A stretch of 64,000 nt of DNA, taken from positions 112,994,785 through 113,058,784 of the forward strand of contig CM072884.1 of the NCBI GenBank assembly GCA_037013685.1, given 5' to 3'. Source of the DNA: Acridotheres tristis. Its lineage: Eukaryota; Chordata; Aves; Passeriformes; Sturnidae. The position numbers and the translations under genes are program-made. The notes under the pieces were generated by a model that was not told the DNA's origin, searched no databases, and saw nothing but the letters and a program-made list of their open reading frames with translations. Below are positions 46,183 to 57,295 of this stretch, one piece after another. The stretch's first letter is position 1, and every line of letters begins with the position of its first letter.

Positions 46183-47451
46183 TAAAAATCAGGGATGGAA
46201 TTATTTATGGGAACTTATATCCCATGCAGTTCACAATTCAGGAGGATTGAGCAAGGAGGAATCACATTTTTTTTTCCCTTCCAGGTTTCTCTTGAAGTCT
46301 TCCCTTAGGAATGATGCCTGTCCTGACTGAAAATCATCCCAGCTCTCCAGACAGAACCTCAGAGTTTTGTCTTGTGAAATGGGGGTAAAGTAAAACTCAC
46401 AAATTTCTACTTAAGAAATTCTCTGTGGCCTTTGCCTACGCTGAAAGGATCCATGGAAAAACTGTATAATAAATTTAAAATAATTTCTTTTGCGATCTTC
46501 AATAGGATAAATTACCAAGAACAACCTCCCCTCACACAAATATAAAACAACTTCCAAAGTTCCTCACTAAGTGTCTACACTCGACTCTTATCTCAGCACT
46601 GGCCCCAAAGCATTCAATAGAATATTCCCAGGTGAAATGAGTGTCCTGAAAAATTCAGTAGGAAAAACAAACGCACTGGAAAACAAAAGTATTGGAAGCT
46701 GATGTAGCTGAACGTGGATCAATGACTGAAAAATCCTGGGGAAAACAGGATTTCTGTCCACCCTTTCCATTTGGGAGAGTCCTGGGGCACATGAATAATA
46801 AAAAATAAATGAAATGGTTCATCCTTGATGCTGGCAAGACAGAACTTTAAAAAAGAAATAATGGGACTGGACAGAAAAGGTCTTTTCATCAGAACTTTGG
46901 ATCTCTGCCGTGGAATATGAACACCAAACTTTGTGCATGGCAGGGAAAGGGAGACATTTTATCCCATATTGTGACAACTAAATGGAATAGTTGAAATCCC
47001 AGACATAAAAAATGGGTTTTTTTCAGTCATCAGAACCTTCCAGTTTGTTGTCGTGGATGTCTCAAAGATCAAGAAGAGACGCTGGCAGAAAAATCCAATT
47101 TATTTTTATTTTTTTCCCAAAATGAAGAACTCGGCAGAGAAGAAACCTTTTGGAGGAACAGGGAAGGGAAGAATGTTTGGGCACAACACGATGCTGTGCC
47201 AGCCACACACGAGAAGAATCAACCTTTTAATTTCCATTTTCTTAGCACAAACTCCGTGTAAAGAGGATGATGATGACGAGGTCCGAGCTTCTAAAAAATC
47301 CCCCCAAAATAATAAATTAAGGACGAATAATTGTATTATTTCCCCAAGAAATAATAAATTAAAAGGATAATGAGAGGCTGGAGAAGATGTTTTAATTAAG
47401 AAAGCCCCTTAAGAGTAGATGAAATAATTCCAGTATATAAAAGCAGTGGGA
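46183..47451. other. Single-copy DNA, no gene seen
   Basis: No repeat family was recognised. Short open frames, such as the one at 47053-47370, lack any recognised domain. Confidence 0.3.
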
Positions 47452-47660
47452 AATTTGGAAGATTTTATACACGGTCACATCTTTTTGATGTAAAAAGTTT
47501 ACCCAGCTCTACTCACAGGCTGTGTGGGGTAGAGTTGAGTTAAAGGTGTTTGTGGCATTTTCTGTGATTTGTAATCACAGAATTCCTGAATTATTGGGGT
47601 TGGAAAAGACTTCCAAGACCGTGGAGTCCCAGCTGTGCCCAATGCCCACCTTGTCCCCAG
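47452..47660 (-). mobile_element. Direct duplication, second copy, with CR1 tip
   Basis: The second copy of the 44520 duplication. The CR1 3' end (47578-47660, antisense) reads 'cagaattcctgaattattgg', 'ggttggaaaagacttcc' and 'gtggagtcccagctgtgccc'. Similarity stops soon after 'gcccaccttg'. Confidence 0.88.
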
Positions 47661-48220
47661 AGCTGGAGGTAAATTCTCCACCATTTTTGGTGAGAAGACA
47701 AATTTTTCAATATTTTGGGGGAATCACTGAAAAATCTTTCCTGACATTTTCCTTCTCCGGGAAGAGGCCACACGTATTTCCCAGACACCATTTTTGGGAA
47801 AACTCTCCCAGGGCTTGGAAAAGTGAAGGGAGGCGATGAATCCTCAGGGAATTTCCCCCTCTGTCCCCCCCCCCAGCAGGTTTGGAGAGTGGGGGAATGT
47901 CCCCGTGGCCGGGACCTTTCAGCACCCGGCTCCCCTGGACAGCTCCCGCCAGGATGGACCACTGGAATTCCAGGTTGGTGGCCAAGGAGCAGCTCTGCCC
48001 ATGGAGCCAGTTTGGCCAAAGGTCGTGGAAAAAAGGTGACAGGAGAGTGCAGGGTGTAATTCGGTCTGATCTGCCTTTGTGGGTGGAATTTAGGTGGAGA
48101 AATTCGGGAGAAAAATAAAGGAGAGTTGGCAAGTCTGAAATTGGATTTAGTGGAAAAGTCGGAGAAGGGGAGGTACAGGAAAGAGTGGGCAAGAACTGGG
48201 ATTCACTGGGACACTGTTAA
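47661..48220. other. GC-rich stretch, no supported exon
   Basis: 47780-48050 is GC-rich with a pyrimidine tract and 'cccccccccagcagg' that resembles a splice acceptor at 47866-47881. The following ~78-residue frame is proline/glycine-rich with no known domain. I leave it uncalled. Confidence 0.3.
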
Positions 48221-48338
48221 GGTTGGTTTTTTGGTTTTTTGGGGTTTTTTTTTGTTTTTTTTTTTTTGTTTGTTTGTTTATTTTGTTTTGGTTTTGTTTT
48301 TTTTTGTTTGTTTTTTCTTTCTTTTTTTTTTTTTTAAT
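48221..48338. repeat. T/G-rich low-complexity tract
   Basis: Long T-runs are broken by G, GG or GGG. This is the complement of the A/C-rich style seen at 9882 and 16779. It borders the family-A LTR directly. Confidence 0.85.
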
Positions 48339-48868
48339 TGTGATTAAATGAGTGATGTGGCATTTTTTGTTTGGACCTAGATATTGACTAGTTCTTATTT
48401 ACATTATAATGTCACAAACCGTGAGTTTTACACTACTTCAAGCTGACAAACTAAAAATGGAGTTTTATTTCTTTTTCTACAGGGCCTTTAAAGGTTCAAT
48501 TATGAAATGCTACTTAAATTGTTTTTACTTTTCACTTCATAACTAATTACTTGTGGCCAGCAATGCGGATTTTTTACTTCATTACACAATATCACTTAAA
48601 TCCATGAAGAAGAAGGTGAAGAAGAAGGATTAGTCTGTGCCTTAAAACTTTCATTTTGCTTTATATATGTATTACTATATTATAAACTTCGAGTTTTCTA
48701 CTATGTGGAATTACACACTTTTATTTAAACTACACACTCATAATCTTAGTTTTATTATGTAATTTTGGAAGCCTTCTCCACAGCCTTAGGTCAAATCCAG
48801 TTTTCTCCTGGGGGGTCAGTGCTTGTTAGCACAAAAATCTAAAATTCTCAGTGACCAGGGCTCTAACA
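48339..48868 (-). mobile_element. Solo LTR (family A)
   Basis: Antisense. The sense start TGTTAGAGCCCTGG is at 48868, followed downstream (towards lower coordinates) by 'ggtgaagaagaagg' in plus-strand form near 48620, then AATAAA-like motifs near the U5 side. It aligns along its length with the 25387-25959 copy. The 3' LTR end runs into the T/G tract, and no clean target duplication was found. It preserves the GAAGAA tract that is expanded into a microsatellite at 13904. Confidence 0.83.
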
Positions 48869-48919
48869 TTACACAAGTTAGGAACATCATATGGAGAAGA
48901 GAGGAAATAGGAATATTTT

Positions 48920-49145
48920 CACAGAATCACGGAATGGATTGGGTTGAGAGGACATAAAAAATCATCTCATCCCATCATCTCATCCCTACCATGGCAGGGA
49001 CACCTCCCACTGTCCCAATGTCCAACCTGGAATTGGGCACTGCCAGGGATCCAGGGATTGGGAATTCCATCCCAGCCCCTCCCAGGGAACAATTCCTAAT
49101 TCCCAATATCCCATCCAGCCCTGCCCTCCTTCACTTTAAAACCGA
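48920..49145 (-). mobile_element. CR1 LINE 3' end
   Basis: 'cacagaatcacggaatgg', 'attgggttgagaggac', the 'accatggcagggacacctccc' block, 'ttcctaattcccaatatccc' and 'ccctgccctccttcac'. It shares the 'gatccagg(g)...gggaattcc' internal deletion and the 'gttgagaggacat.aaaaatcatctcatccc' variant with the copy at 37716, so the two are close relatives. Confidence 0.88.
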
Positions 49146-51109
49146 GGTAAAACCTGGGATCGTCTTTCCAAAGAATTCCCACAACCAACTCACCCTGTGC
49201 ACCCTGCCTGGATTGTTCCTCTCCCAACTCCCAGGGCTCATCCCAACCCCCGTGGGTGTGGGATGCCCACGGAGCACAGGCTGGCTCTGTGTCAGGACTG
49301 CACTCACTCAAATCCCTGTCCCCTCCCGGCTCTGAAATCTTTATTGGATTTTCATCCATCATTTCGAGGGATCCTTCAGCACTGCGGAGGTGCTGCTCAG
49401 ATGGGAGTGGATTCAGTCAAAGTGCCATCAATTCCGAATTTATTTCTTGTTCAAGCCACCAGCTCTGCTCTCGGGGTCCCTGTGGCTCAGGCAGCTCTGA
49501 GGAGCTCTCCAGAAGAACAGTGGAAAGTGGGAAAATGGAAAAGTCAGCGGATCTCATGTCCTGAGCTGTAAAAATCACTGAGCCACACCGGTGCATCACA
49601 AACCCTGTCCCTGCTGCAAGCACAGGACTGTCCCCAGCATCCAGACACTGCGGGAAAAATCCCACCCCCAACCCAAGGATCGCCTTGGAACAGCCAAAAC
49701 AACTCCCAGGAATTGCCTTTGGCAAGGAACATCTGCTTGCTTTGCCACCGTGGGCTTGCTGCTGTCACTCACTTGGATACACGGAAATATTCCACGGGAT
49801 TCCAAAGGATTATTGGGAGATCTGCCCTTAAATGTGTAGTGAACATCCAAACTTTCAATCATTTTGATCTTTTCGGGAAGAAGGAAAGATGCTGGAAGTG
49901 AACAAAGGTTCTTGAAGCCCTTCACTTTTTTAAAATAAATCCTGCAGGTGGAAACAGCTGCTGTTTATATGTGGCAGGGTGGGGGCCAAGTGATGAGGAA
50001 AGAACATTTTTAGTGGCACAGAAAAGCAGGAGGAAGCATTCATGGATGATATTTGACCATTCCTGATTTAACTTCAGAGCAGCTGTGCTTCTTGTTGGTT
50101 TGATTTGGCTTTGTGTCTGCTTTCTCCCAGTTCCCCCCTTTATTTGACTCACAAAAAAGAGCAAAGGAGAAGAAGTTTTAGAGCAAGAAGTCTCTAAAGA
50201 GTCAGTCCCCGTGATTTATTTTTGGCTTTTCCTCTTTTGGAAACACAGGTGGCATAGGGAAGGGTTAAGAGAGTTTCTTTATTTTCATCAGAATTGATTA
50301 TAAAAGGAAATAAAGCTATAAAAATGGAAATAAAACTGTTAGTTTAGGCTGAATGCTAGAAAAATACAAATTAAAGGTGAAGCCACTGAAAAATAAATGG
50401 TTTTCCATGTCCAATTCTGAAATAAAAAAGACCGTTGCTAGCAAAAAATAAAGTTGATTTTTTTTTTTATTTTAAGAAATGACTTTGCCTCAACAGCACG
50501 CCTTTAATTCCAGAAATCAGCATTGAAATTCCAAAGTGCTTTAAGCAATGCTTCTCATCATAAGTTTGCAGCTCTATAATAAGTTGGTTTTGCAGGGCAC
50601 AAAGCCCTGCTTGACACCTGAACCGTGGCCAAGGTGTTTGAATTTCCAGTGCCCTGAACCCTGGCCAGAGGCTGCTGCTGTCACAGGGTCATTTCCCTGA
50701 GCCAGAAAAGCCATTTACAAAAAGTCATTTACAGCTATTTTGTGAAACTTCCTCAGATTTTCCCTCTAATGACCATTTTCAATTTTTTTTTTTTTTCCCC
50801 CACAAGGCATTTTATCTATTTTCCTCTCTCTTTCAAAGAGATTTTCACATTATTTTGGGGCCAGCAAATGAATGTGGAACCTTTGTTTGGATATCCTGCA
50901 GGTGATTGTTTTCCCTGCTCCAGAGATCTCCTAATTTAGGCTTTATTCACACATTGATCCTCTTCTTCAATGTCATAAATTTTAATGTAGTTTAACATAG
51001 TGAGCTGTCACCAATTTGATTTGCCAGGTCAAGGAGTTCAACCTCCTTTAATCACAGTGTCCAGAGCTCTCTGTAACATTCCAAGAGCTCCTTTTCCTCC
51101 CATGGACTC
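49146..51109. other. Single-copy DNA, no gene seen
   Basis: Open frames of 100-124 residues near 49197-49725 have no recognised domain. T-runs near 50459-50470 and 50782-50797. Confidence 0.35.
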
Positions 51110-52195
51110 ACAATTTTTACCTTGATATCGACTTGGCTGAACTTATCACAAGTTTCTGTTCAGGGCTTTAAGGAATCAAATAAATAAATTTGATTCAGTC
51201 AATTTATCCTAAATGTGATGCTGCACTGACTCTGAAGGAATTCCATATTTCCAAAAGGGATGACATCCTGCAGGACCTGCTGTTAAATATTCTGTTGTGC
51301 CCATATAATTTGGGTTTTTCCTTCTTCCCAGAGATCTCCTTCCTGCAGCTCTGATAATCCCTGGATTTTTGCTTCAAACTTCTGATATTTTTTGCCTTGA
51401 TGTTGTCTTGGCTGAATTTACCACAAGTTTCTGTTCAGGGATTTAAGGAATCAAATAAATAAATTTGATTCAGCCAATTTATCCTAAATGTGATGCTGCA
51501 CTGACTCTGAAGGAATTCCATATTTCCAAAAGGGATGACATCCTGCAGGACCTGTTGTTAAATATTCTGTTGTGCCCATATTAATTGGGTTTTTCCTTCT
51601 TCCCAGAGATCTCCTTCCTGCAGCTCTGCCAATCCCTGGATTTTTGATTCAAACTTCTGATATTTTTTGCCTTGATGTTGTCTTGGTTGAACCTATCATG
51701 AATTAAGAAACCAAATAAATAAATTGGATTCAGCCAATTTATCCTAAATGTGATGCTGCACTGACTCTGAAGGAATTCCATATTTCCAAAAGGGTTGATA
51801 TCCTGCAGGACCTGCTGTTAAATATTCTGTTGTGCCCATATTATTTGGGTTTTTCCTTCTTCCCAGAGATCTCCTTCCTGCAGCTCTGCCAATTCCTGGA
51901 TTTTTGCCTCAAAGCCTCTGAAATTTTTTGCCTTGATGTTGTCTTGGCTGAATTTACCACAAGTTTCTGTTCAGGGATTTAAGGAATCAAATAAATAAAT
52001 TAAATTTGGCCAATTTATCCTAAATTTGATGCTGCACTGACTCTGAAGGAATTCCAAATTTTCAGTGAGAAAAGGGATGACATCCTGCAGGACCTGCTGT
52101 TAAATATTTTGTTGTGCCCATATTATTTGGGTTTTTCCTTCTTCCCAGAGATCTCCTTCCTGCAGCTCTGCCAATTCCTGGATTTTTACCTCAAA
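51110..52195. repeat. ~275-bp tandem array, 4 units
   Basis: The landmark gatgctgcactgactctg recurs at about 51217, 51492, 51752 and 52028. Units also share 'caaataaataaattt', 'gaattccatatttcc', 'catcctgcaggacctg', 'taaatattctgttgtgccc' and 'cttcttcccagagatctcc'. The third spacing is shorter (~260 bp) because a 15-bp part is missing. The 'ttcttcccag' motif looks like a splice acceptor, but no shared frame follows. Confidence 0.93.
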
Positions 52196-52335
52196 GCAAA
52201 CAAAGACAGAGAATTTCTGTATAAGCAGAAAAAAAAAAGCAAAAAACCCTGGATATGTCCATGCTTCAACACAGGGATTTTCCAGGGAATCTGGAAGGGA
52301 CTTGCTTGGCCACTAATAAAAATCCAGCTGCATTT

Positions 52336-52605
52336 ATGGAATAATAGAATTATAAATTTGTTAAGGCTGGACAAGATCTTTAAGACCATCAAGTCCAGCT
52401 ATCACCACCATGTTCATTATTAAATCATGTCCCCAAATGTCACATCCACAGGTTTTTTGAACACTTCCATGGATGGTGATTCCATGACTCCCCTGGGCAG
52501 CTCCTTCCAATGTTTTACAACCCTTTTTGTGATTTTTTATTTTTATTTTTATAATATCCAACTTAACCCTCAAGGCCATTTCCTCTCCTCCTGCTGCTCG
52601 TTACA
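52336..52605 (-). mobile_element. CR1 LINE 3' part, older subfamily
   Basis: The antisense copy reads 'ggaataatagaattataaat', 'aaggctggacaagatc', 'aagaccatcaagtccagc', 'cccaaatgtcacatccacagg', 'gaacacttccatggatggtgattcc' and 'atatccaacttaaccctc'. This corresponds to the classic avian CR1 3' region. Confidence 0.87.
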
Positions 52606-53868
52606 CTTGAGCGTGTTTATCTTTCTTCAGAATAAATCAGCATCAAATTTTGGAAGGTTTAAAAAAAAAATCCACCACTGAAAATTCACGTCCTTCCAAA
52701 CCCACGCCAGGAGGATGAATTTCACAGAGAATCCAACCATAATCCCTAAAAAATTTCGGGTGAAGCCCTTGTGGAAGAAAACAGCCAAGCTCCCAGTGCT
52801 GCTCTGTGCTTGCATTCTTAATGAGCAAAGCATGGAACAAAATTCAGGATATAATTTCCCAGCTGTCCAACCATATCATTATAAAACGATGTTTTCCTCA
52901 TTTTTTAAGCAGTCAGATACGCTGGAATTCTGAATCCAAATTGGATTTCTGTGCTATGGAGTCCAAAGCCCACCCAGAAGAGCCCAGTCTATCTTCATTA
53001 ACAAGAAACATTTCTATTGATTTCATTTTGCAATGTTTCATATTCCACATAACAAATCTGTATGGTCACCTAAATGAATTATTGCAACTCAATTTGGAAT
53101 GATTCCATGGGGTTATTGTGTTATCCCTAGGATGCCTCAGTCTCTGGGTGTCAAAACTGGTTTTATTTCATGGAATAACATGGGAAAGTTAATCAGAGTA
53201 GGTTAAACCTCCCTGGGAGCCAAGGTCACAGAGAGTCTCAGCTGTAAATGGAGAGGTTGCACTATTTATTCATTTCTATTTATTTATTTTTAGGGATTTC
53301 TTTTTATTTATTTATTTATATTCATTTATTTATATAATTTTTTTGTCTTGAAAAAATATATTTATGCAAGAGAAAAAGGCATATTTATTTATTTATCTCT
53401 TGGAAAGAGCTATTTATACAAGAAAAAAAAGACAATTTTTTGTCTTTTGGGATTTCTTACCAGTCTCAGTCCTGCTGAAACTCTTGTTGGGTTGTCCAGT
53501 AGGAAATATTTTTTATTTTTTTCCCCTCCTGCAAAGCCATCACCATTAAAAGAGGAGAAGTTGCACCATAATTAAGCTTTTCCCATGGAATCTCTTCACT
53601 TTGGCATTTTTCTCAGATTTTTACATCACCTTTTCAGGAAACAGAACTATTATTTTTAGGAGCCTGTGCCACGTTTTAGAGTTTCAACAATAACTTGTTT
53701 TTTCTTCTTTTATGCTCTTGACTTTTCCTGATTTTTTTCTGCCACGACAGGGCAGTGCTTTGAATTCCGTGAATCAGGAATTGCTGTTTTATCTCTGTGT
53801 GTGGAGGAGCCCCAGGCAGGGTCTGCTAAAGCTGCTGGGACTGATGGAGCAGCTCCAAAGCTGAGTGC
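52606..53868. other. Single-copy DNA with TTTA-rich stretch
   Basis: 53262-53400 is rich in TATTTATTTATT-type sequence. No gene or named repeat was recognised. Confidence 0.35.
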
Positions 53869-54520
53869 TGAGGCAGGAGCCAGAAATTCCATGGAGAAAT
53901 AGAATTGAGTGGATAATTCCATGAAGAAATTCCTTGAAGAAATAGAATTGAGTGGATAATTCCATGAAGAAATTCCATGGAGAAATAGAATTGAGGGGAT
54001 AATTCCATGAAGAAATTCCATGAAGAAGAAATAGAATTGAGTGGACAATTCTATGAAGAAATTCCATGGAGAAATAGAATTGAGGGGATAATTCCATGAA
54101 GAAATTCCTTGAAGAAGAAATAGAATTGAGTGGACAATTCTATGAAGAAATTCCATGGAGAAGAGATAGAATTGAGTGGATAATTCCATGAAGAAATTCC
54201 ATGGAGAAATAGAATCGAGTGGACAATTCTATGAAGAAATTCCTTGAAGAAGAAATAGAATTGAGTGGACAATTCCATGAAGAAATTCAATAATTCAATA
54301 ATTCAATTCTATTTCTCCATGGAATGTCTTCATGGAATTATCCACTCAATTCTATCTCTTCTCCATGGAATTTCTTCATGGAATTATCCTCTCAATTCTA
54401 TTTCTTCAAGGAATTTCTTCATGGAATTAGCCACTCAATTCTATTTCTTCTTCAAGGAACTTCTTCATAGAATTGTCCACTCAATTCTATTTCTTCATGG
54501 AATTTTTGGCTCCTGCCTCA
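53869..54520. repeat. Foldback (inverted) ~44-bp minisatellite
   Basis: The left arm 53869-54288 holds about nine ~44-bp units of the type 'gaaatagaattgagtgga' plus 'taattccatgaagaaattcc'. The right arm 54302-54520 holds about four to five units in reverse complement. The outer ends also pair: tgaggcaggagccagaaatt at the left and the complementary 'aatttttggctcctgcctca' at the right. The centre is 'caataattcaataattcaatt'. The region could fold into a long, imperfect hairpin. Confidence 0.93.
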
Positions 54521-54679
54521 ACACCTGAAGAAATAAATCTGCTGTGGAGATTTTTTTTTTATTATATTTTTTTTAATTGTGTCACTGTGTGTGTCAAACA
54601 CTGAAGGGGTTTGGATGGAGGAGTCAGGAACCCAAAATGTCACCGGCAGGATGAGGCGGGGGATGGCAAAGTGCACAAA
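54521..54679. other. Short stretch between foldback array and CR1
   Basis: A T/A-rich tract at 54550-54575 and nothing else. Confidence 0.35.
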
Positions 54680-54890
54680 CATGAGAAGGGGCCCAGGAGA
54701 ACCTCGTGGAATCCCACAATTCCCAGTGCCAGGGACAATCCCAGCCAGGAGAATTCACTGGGAACAGCCCTGAGGGGAACTTGGGGATGTTGTGGGTGAA
54801 AATCTGAACAGGAGCCATCAGTGAGTGCTGGGAGCCCTGAAATCCATCAGCACCCTGGGCTGCAGCCAAGGAGGAGAGAGCAGCAGGAAA

Positions 54891-55192
54891 GGGATTGGGA
54901 TTGGGATTGGGATTGGGATTGGGATTGGGATTGGGATTGGGATTGGGATTGGGATTGGGATTGGGATTGGGATTGGGATTGGGATTGGGATTGGGATTGG
55001 GATGGGGTTGGGGTTGGGATTGGGATTGGGATTGGGATTGGGATTGGGATTGGGGTTGGGATTGTGGTTGAGTTTGGGATTGGGATTGGGGTTGGGTTGG
55101 GATGGGATTGGGATTGGGATTGGGGTTGGGATGGGATTGGGATTGGGATTGGGATTGGGATTGGGAGTGGGATTGGGATTGGGATTGGGACT
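54891..55192 (+). repeat. (GGGATT)n hexamer array inside CR1, ~300 bp
   Basis: About 50 units of GGGATT with scattered GGGGTT and GGGATGGG variants. It starts right at 'aggaaagggattg' and ends 'gggactgtgtccc', so the CR1 motif 'gggattgtgtccc' is the likely seed. G-runs of three spaced by three bases meet the usual G-quadruplex rule many times over. It is not the telomere repeat (TTAGGG), which has the reverse base order. Confidence 0.95.
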
Positions 55193-55458
55193 GTGTCCCT
55201 GTGCCCTGCTCAGGTGTGACCCCACCTGCAGAGCTGCCCCAGACCTGGATCCCAGCACGGGGAGGAGCTGGAGCTGCTGCAGAGAGCCCAGAGGAGGCAG
55301 CAGGATGAGCAGAGGGATGGAGCAGCTCTGCTGGGAGGAAAGGCTGGCACAGCTGGGATTGTTCAGCCTGGAGAGGAGAAGCTTTGGGCTGAGCTCAGGG
55401 TGGCCTTGCAGGGCCTGAAGGAGCTGCAGGAACCATGGAGAGAGACAATTGCCAAGGG

Positions 55459-55790
55459 ATGGAGGGACAGCACCCAGGGAATGGAGGGACAGCACCCAGG
55501 GGATGGAGGGACAGCACCCAGGGAATGGAGGGACAGCACCCAGGGGATGGAGGGACAGCACCCAGGGGATGGAGGGACAGCACCCAGGGGATGGAGGGAC
55601 AGCACCCAGGGAATGGAGGGACAGCACCCAGGGGATGGAGGGACAGCACCCAGGGAATGGAGGGACAGCACCCAGGGGATGGAGGGACAGCACCCAGGGG
55701 ATGGAGGGACAGCACCCAGGGAATGGAGGGACAGCACCCAGGGAATGGAGGGACAGCACCCAGGGGATGGAGGGACAGCACACAGGGAGT
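55459..55790 (+). repeat. 22-bp minisatellite inside CR1, 15 units
   Basis: Fifteen units of GGAGGGACAGCACCCAGGG plus AAT or GAT; the last has 'acacagggagtgg', closer to the CR1 form 'gacacagggaatgg'. It follows 'gacaattgccaagggat'. Confidence 0.96.
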
Positions 55791-56022
55791 GGCTTTGAAC
55801 TACCAGAGGGCAGGGCTGGATGGGATATTGGGAATTAGGAATTGTTCCCTGGGATGTAATTCCCAGAGCAGCTGTGGCTGCCCCTGGATCCCTGGCAGTG
55901 CCCAAGGCCAGGTTGGACACTGGGACAGTGGGAGGTGTCCCTGCAGGGGATGGATCTGGATGAGCTTTGGATCAAGGATTTTTTGATCCTTCCAACCCAA
56001 ACCATCCAGGGATTCCATGATG

Positions 56023-56592
56023 TCAGAGAGAGGGGATAGACAGGGCTACACTTCCCTGGCATGTCCATCCTCCATCACCTGGGATCATCCCATTCCCAGA
56101 CACACCAGCTGGAGTCTCCTATGCAGAGTCTGTTGAACAAAAACCACCCAAATCCTTCCTGTTCCAACTCAGGCTTTGCCTTTGCCCAATCTGCAGCTGC
56201 TTTCCCCTCTCCAAAGCCACAGAGTTTTGGGTGACCATCAATAGCTCAGCTGATGACAATAAAGAGACACAGAATCCCTGAGCTCCTGGGCAAACAAAAA
56301 GGAGCTGCCTCGTGTCACTGTCACACAACAAATGATTTCCTTTCGCCCCCAGCTTTGACTGAATTTCAATCCCAGGCTTAAAGAATCAGCCTGGGTTCCC
56401 CCAGGGGAACTCGGGGCTGTTTTCAGTGGTCAGCAAAAGGAGGGCCCAGACTGTTCATTAATATTTTAAAAAGCCAAACACCAAGATGACACGAGGGATG
56501 ATGGATTGTCTGCGCTGCCTCTACATTAAAGCAGAGCACTCAGGGAGTTTGGAGCTGAAGGATCAGTTGAAGGAAAGCTCCCTCACATCCCA
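56023..56592. other. Single-copy DNA
   Basis: No gene is supported between the CR1 and the LTR. Confidence 0.3.
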
Positions 56593-56598
56593 GCAGGG

Positions 56599-57289
56599 TG
56601 TGGCTTTATTGCTCCCACGACACAACATTCCATGGGGATTCTTTCCCGAACGAGGCAGAGAGTGGGGATTTCTAATTGCTTAGAAATGTGGTTTATTTTT
56701 CTTATCTTCTCCAAAAAAACGTGAGTTCTTGGTACAGGTGTTGAGAGCATGGCCAGAAGTCCTAAGACTTATGGTTACAAGGTCTTTTAAGGATTTATTA
56801 ACCAATAAAACACTGCCAACAAAGATATTTATGTTATATTATGTATACTATGTATATTATGTATGTTATGTATATTATGTATGTTATGTATATTATGTAT
56901 ATTATGTATATTATGTATATTATGTATATTATGTGGAGCCAATACTAAGAAATTTCATCTTATTGACTCATACTACAGAATGAACTTTCTCAGCCAATGA
57001 CACACAAACTCACATTGCTGCACTCTAAAACTTCTTTTTTACCTTTATAACTGCTTTTATTTTTTTCTATATCTTAGACTCCAAGATATGAGACAGAGAG
57101 AGATAAGACTCTATCTCATCTCAACTTCACATGGCTCTGCTTTAAACTATAAATCTATATTCTCATTTCTGACACCCAAGTTTGGAAGTCTTTTCCAAGG
57201 TCTCAGATGGAATCCTGTGGTTTTTTTTTTCTAAGCTTTGGCTTACAGGCCCAGTGTTCTGAGAATTCCTTGCATTTTGAATTCCAACA
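56599..57289 (-). mobile_element. Solo LTR with perfect 6-bp target duplication
   Basis: The element runs (plus strand) from TGTGGCTTT to ...AATTCCAACA, so in sense TGTTGGAATT...AAGCCACA with TG...CA ends and a length of 691 bp. The 6-bp flank gcaggg is at 56593-56598 and 57290-57295, a perfect target duplication typical of ERVK/beta-like elements. An 'attggttaataaatcc' poly(A)-signal region lies near 56800. It is related in style to family A ('ccttggaaaagacttcc') but distinct. No viral gene is present. Confidence 0.9.
56823..56937. repeat. ~10-bp ATTATGTATA array inside the LTR
   Basis: About eleven imperfect units of tatattatgt with tatgttatgt and tatactatgt variants. It gives a VYYVYY-type open frame. 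It is located upstream of the LTR's poly(A)-signal side, in the region that would be U3. Confidence 0.93.
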
Positions 57290-57295
57290 GCAGGG

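Larger units (their letters stand above)
54680..56022 (+). mobile_element. Long CR1 LINE copy with two internal arrays
   Basis: Longest CR1 copy in the window (about 1.34 kb, some 630 bp of it arrays). In order: 'aaggggcccaggagaacctcg', 'ccatcagtgagtgctggg', 'gagagcagcaggaaaggg', the GGGATT array, 'ctgtgtccctgtgccctgc', 'gtgaccccacctgcagagc', 'gagctggagctgctgcagag', 'ctgggattgttcagcctgg', the 22-bp array, 'gatgggatattgggaattagg', the 'cccctggatccctgg' block, and the 3' tip 'caacccaaaccatccaggg'. No intact reverse transcriptase is present. Confidence 0.92.

Noticed and set aside
47823..48059. Possible exon after the 'cccccccagcagg' acceptor-like site
   Set aside because: Only one weak signal is present; there is no matching donor, domain or conserved frame that I can see.
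54891..55192. Interstitial telomere repeat
   Set aside because: The unit is GGGATT, not TTAGGG (or its complement CCCTAA), and it is explained by the CR1 motif gggattgtg.
54821..55219. WDWDWD and GIGIGI open frames
   Set aside because: Translation of the GGGATT array.
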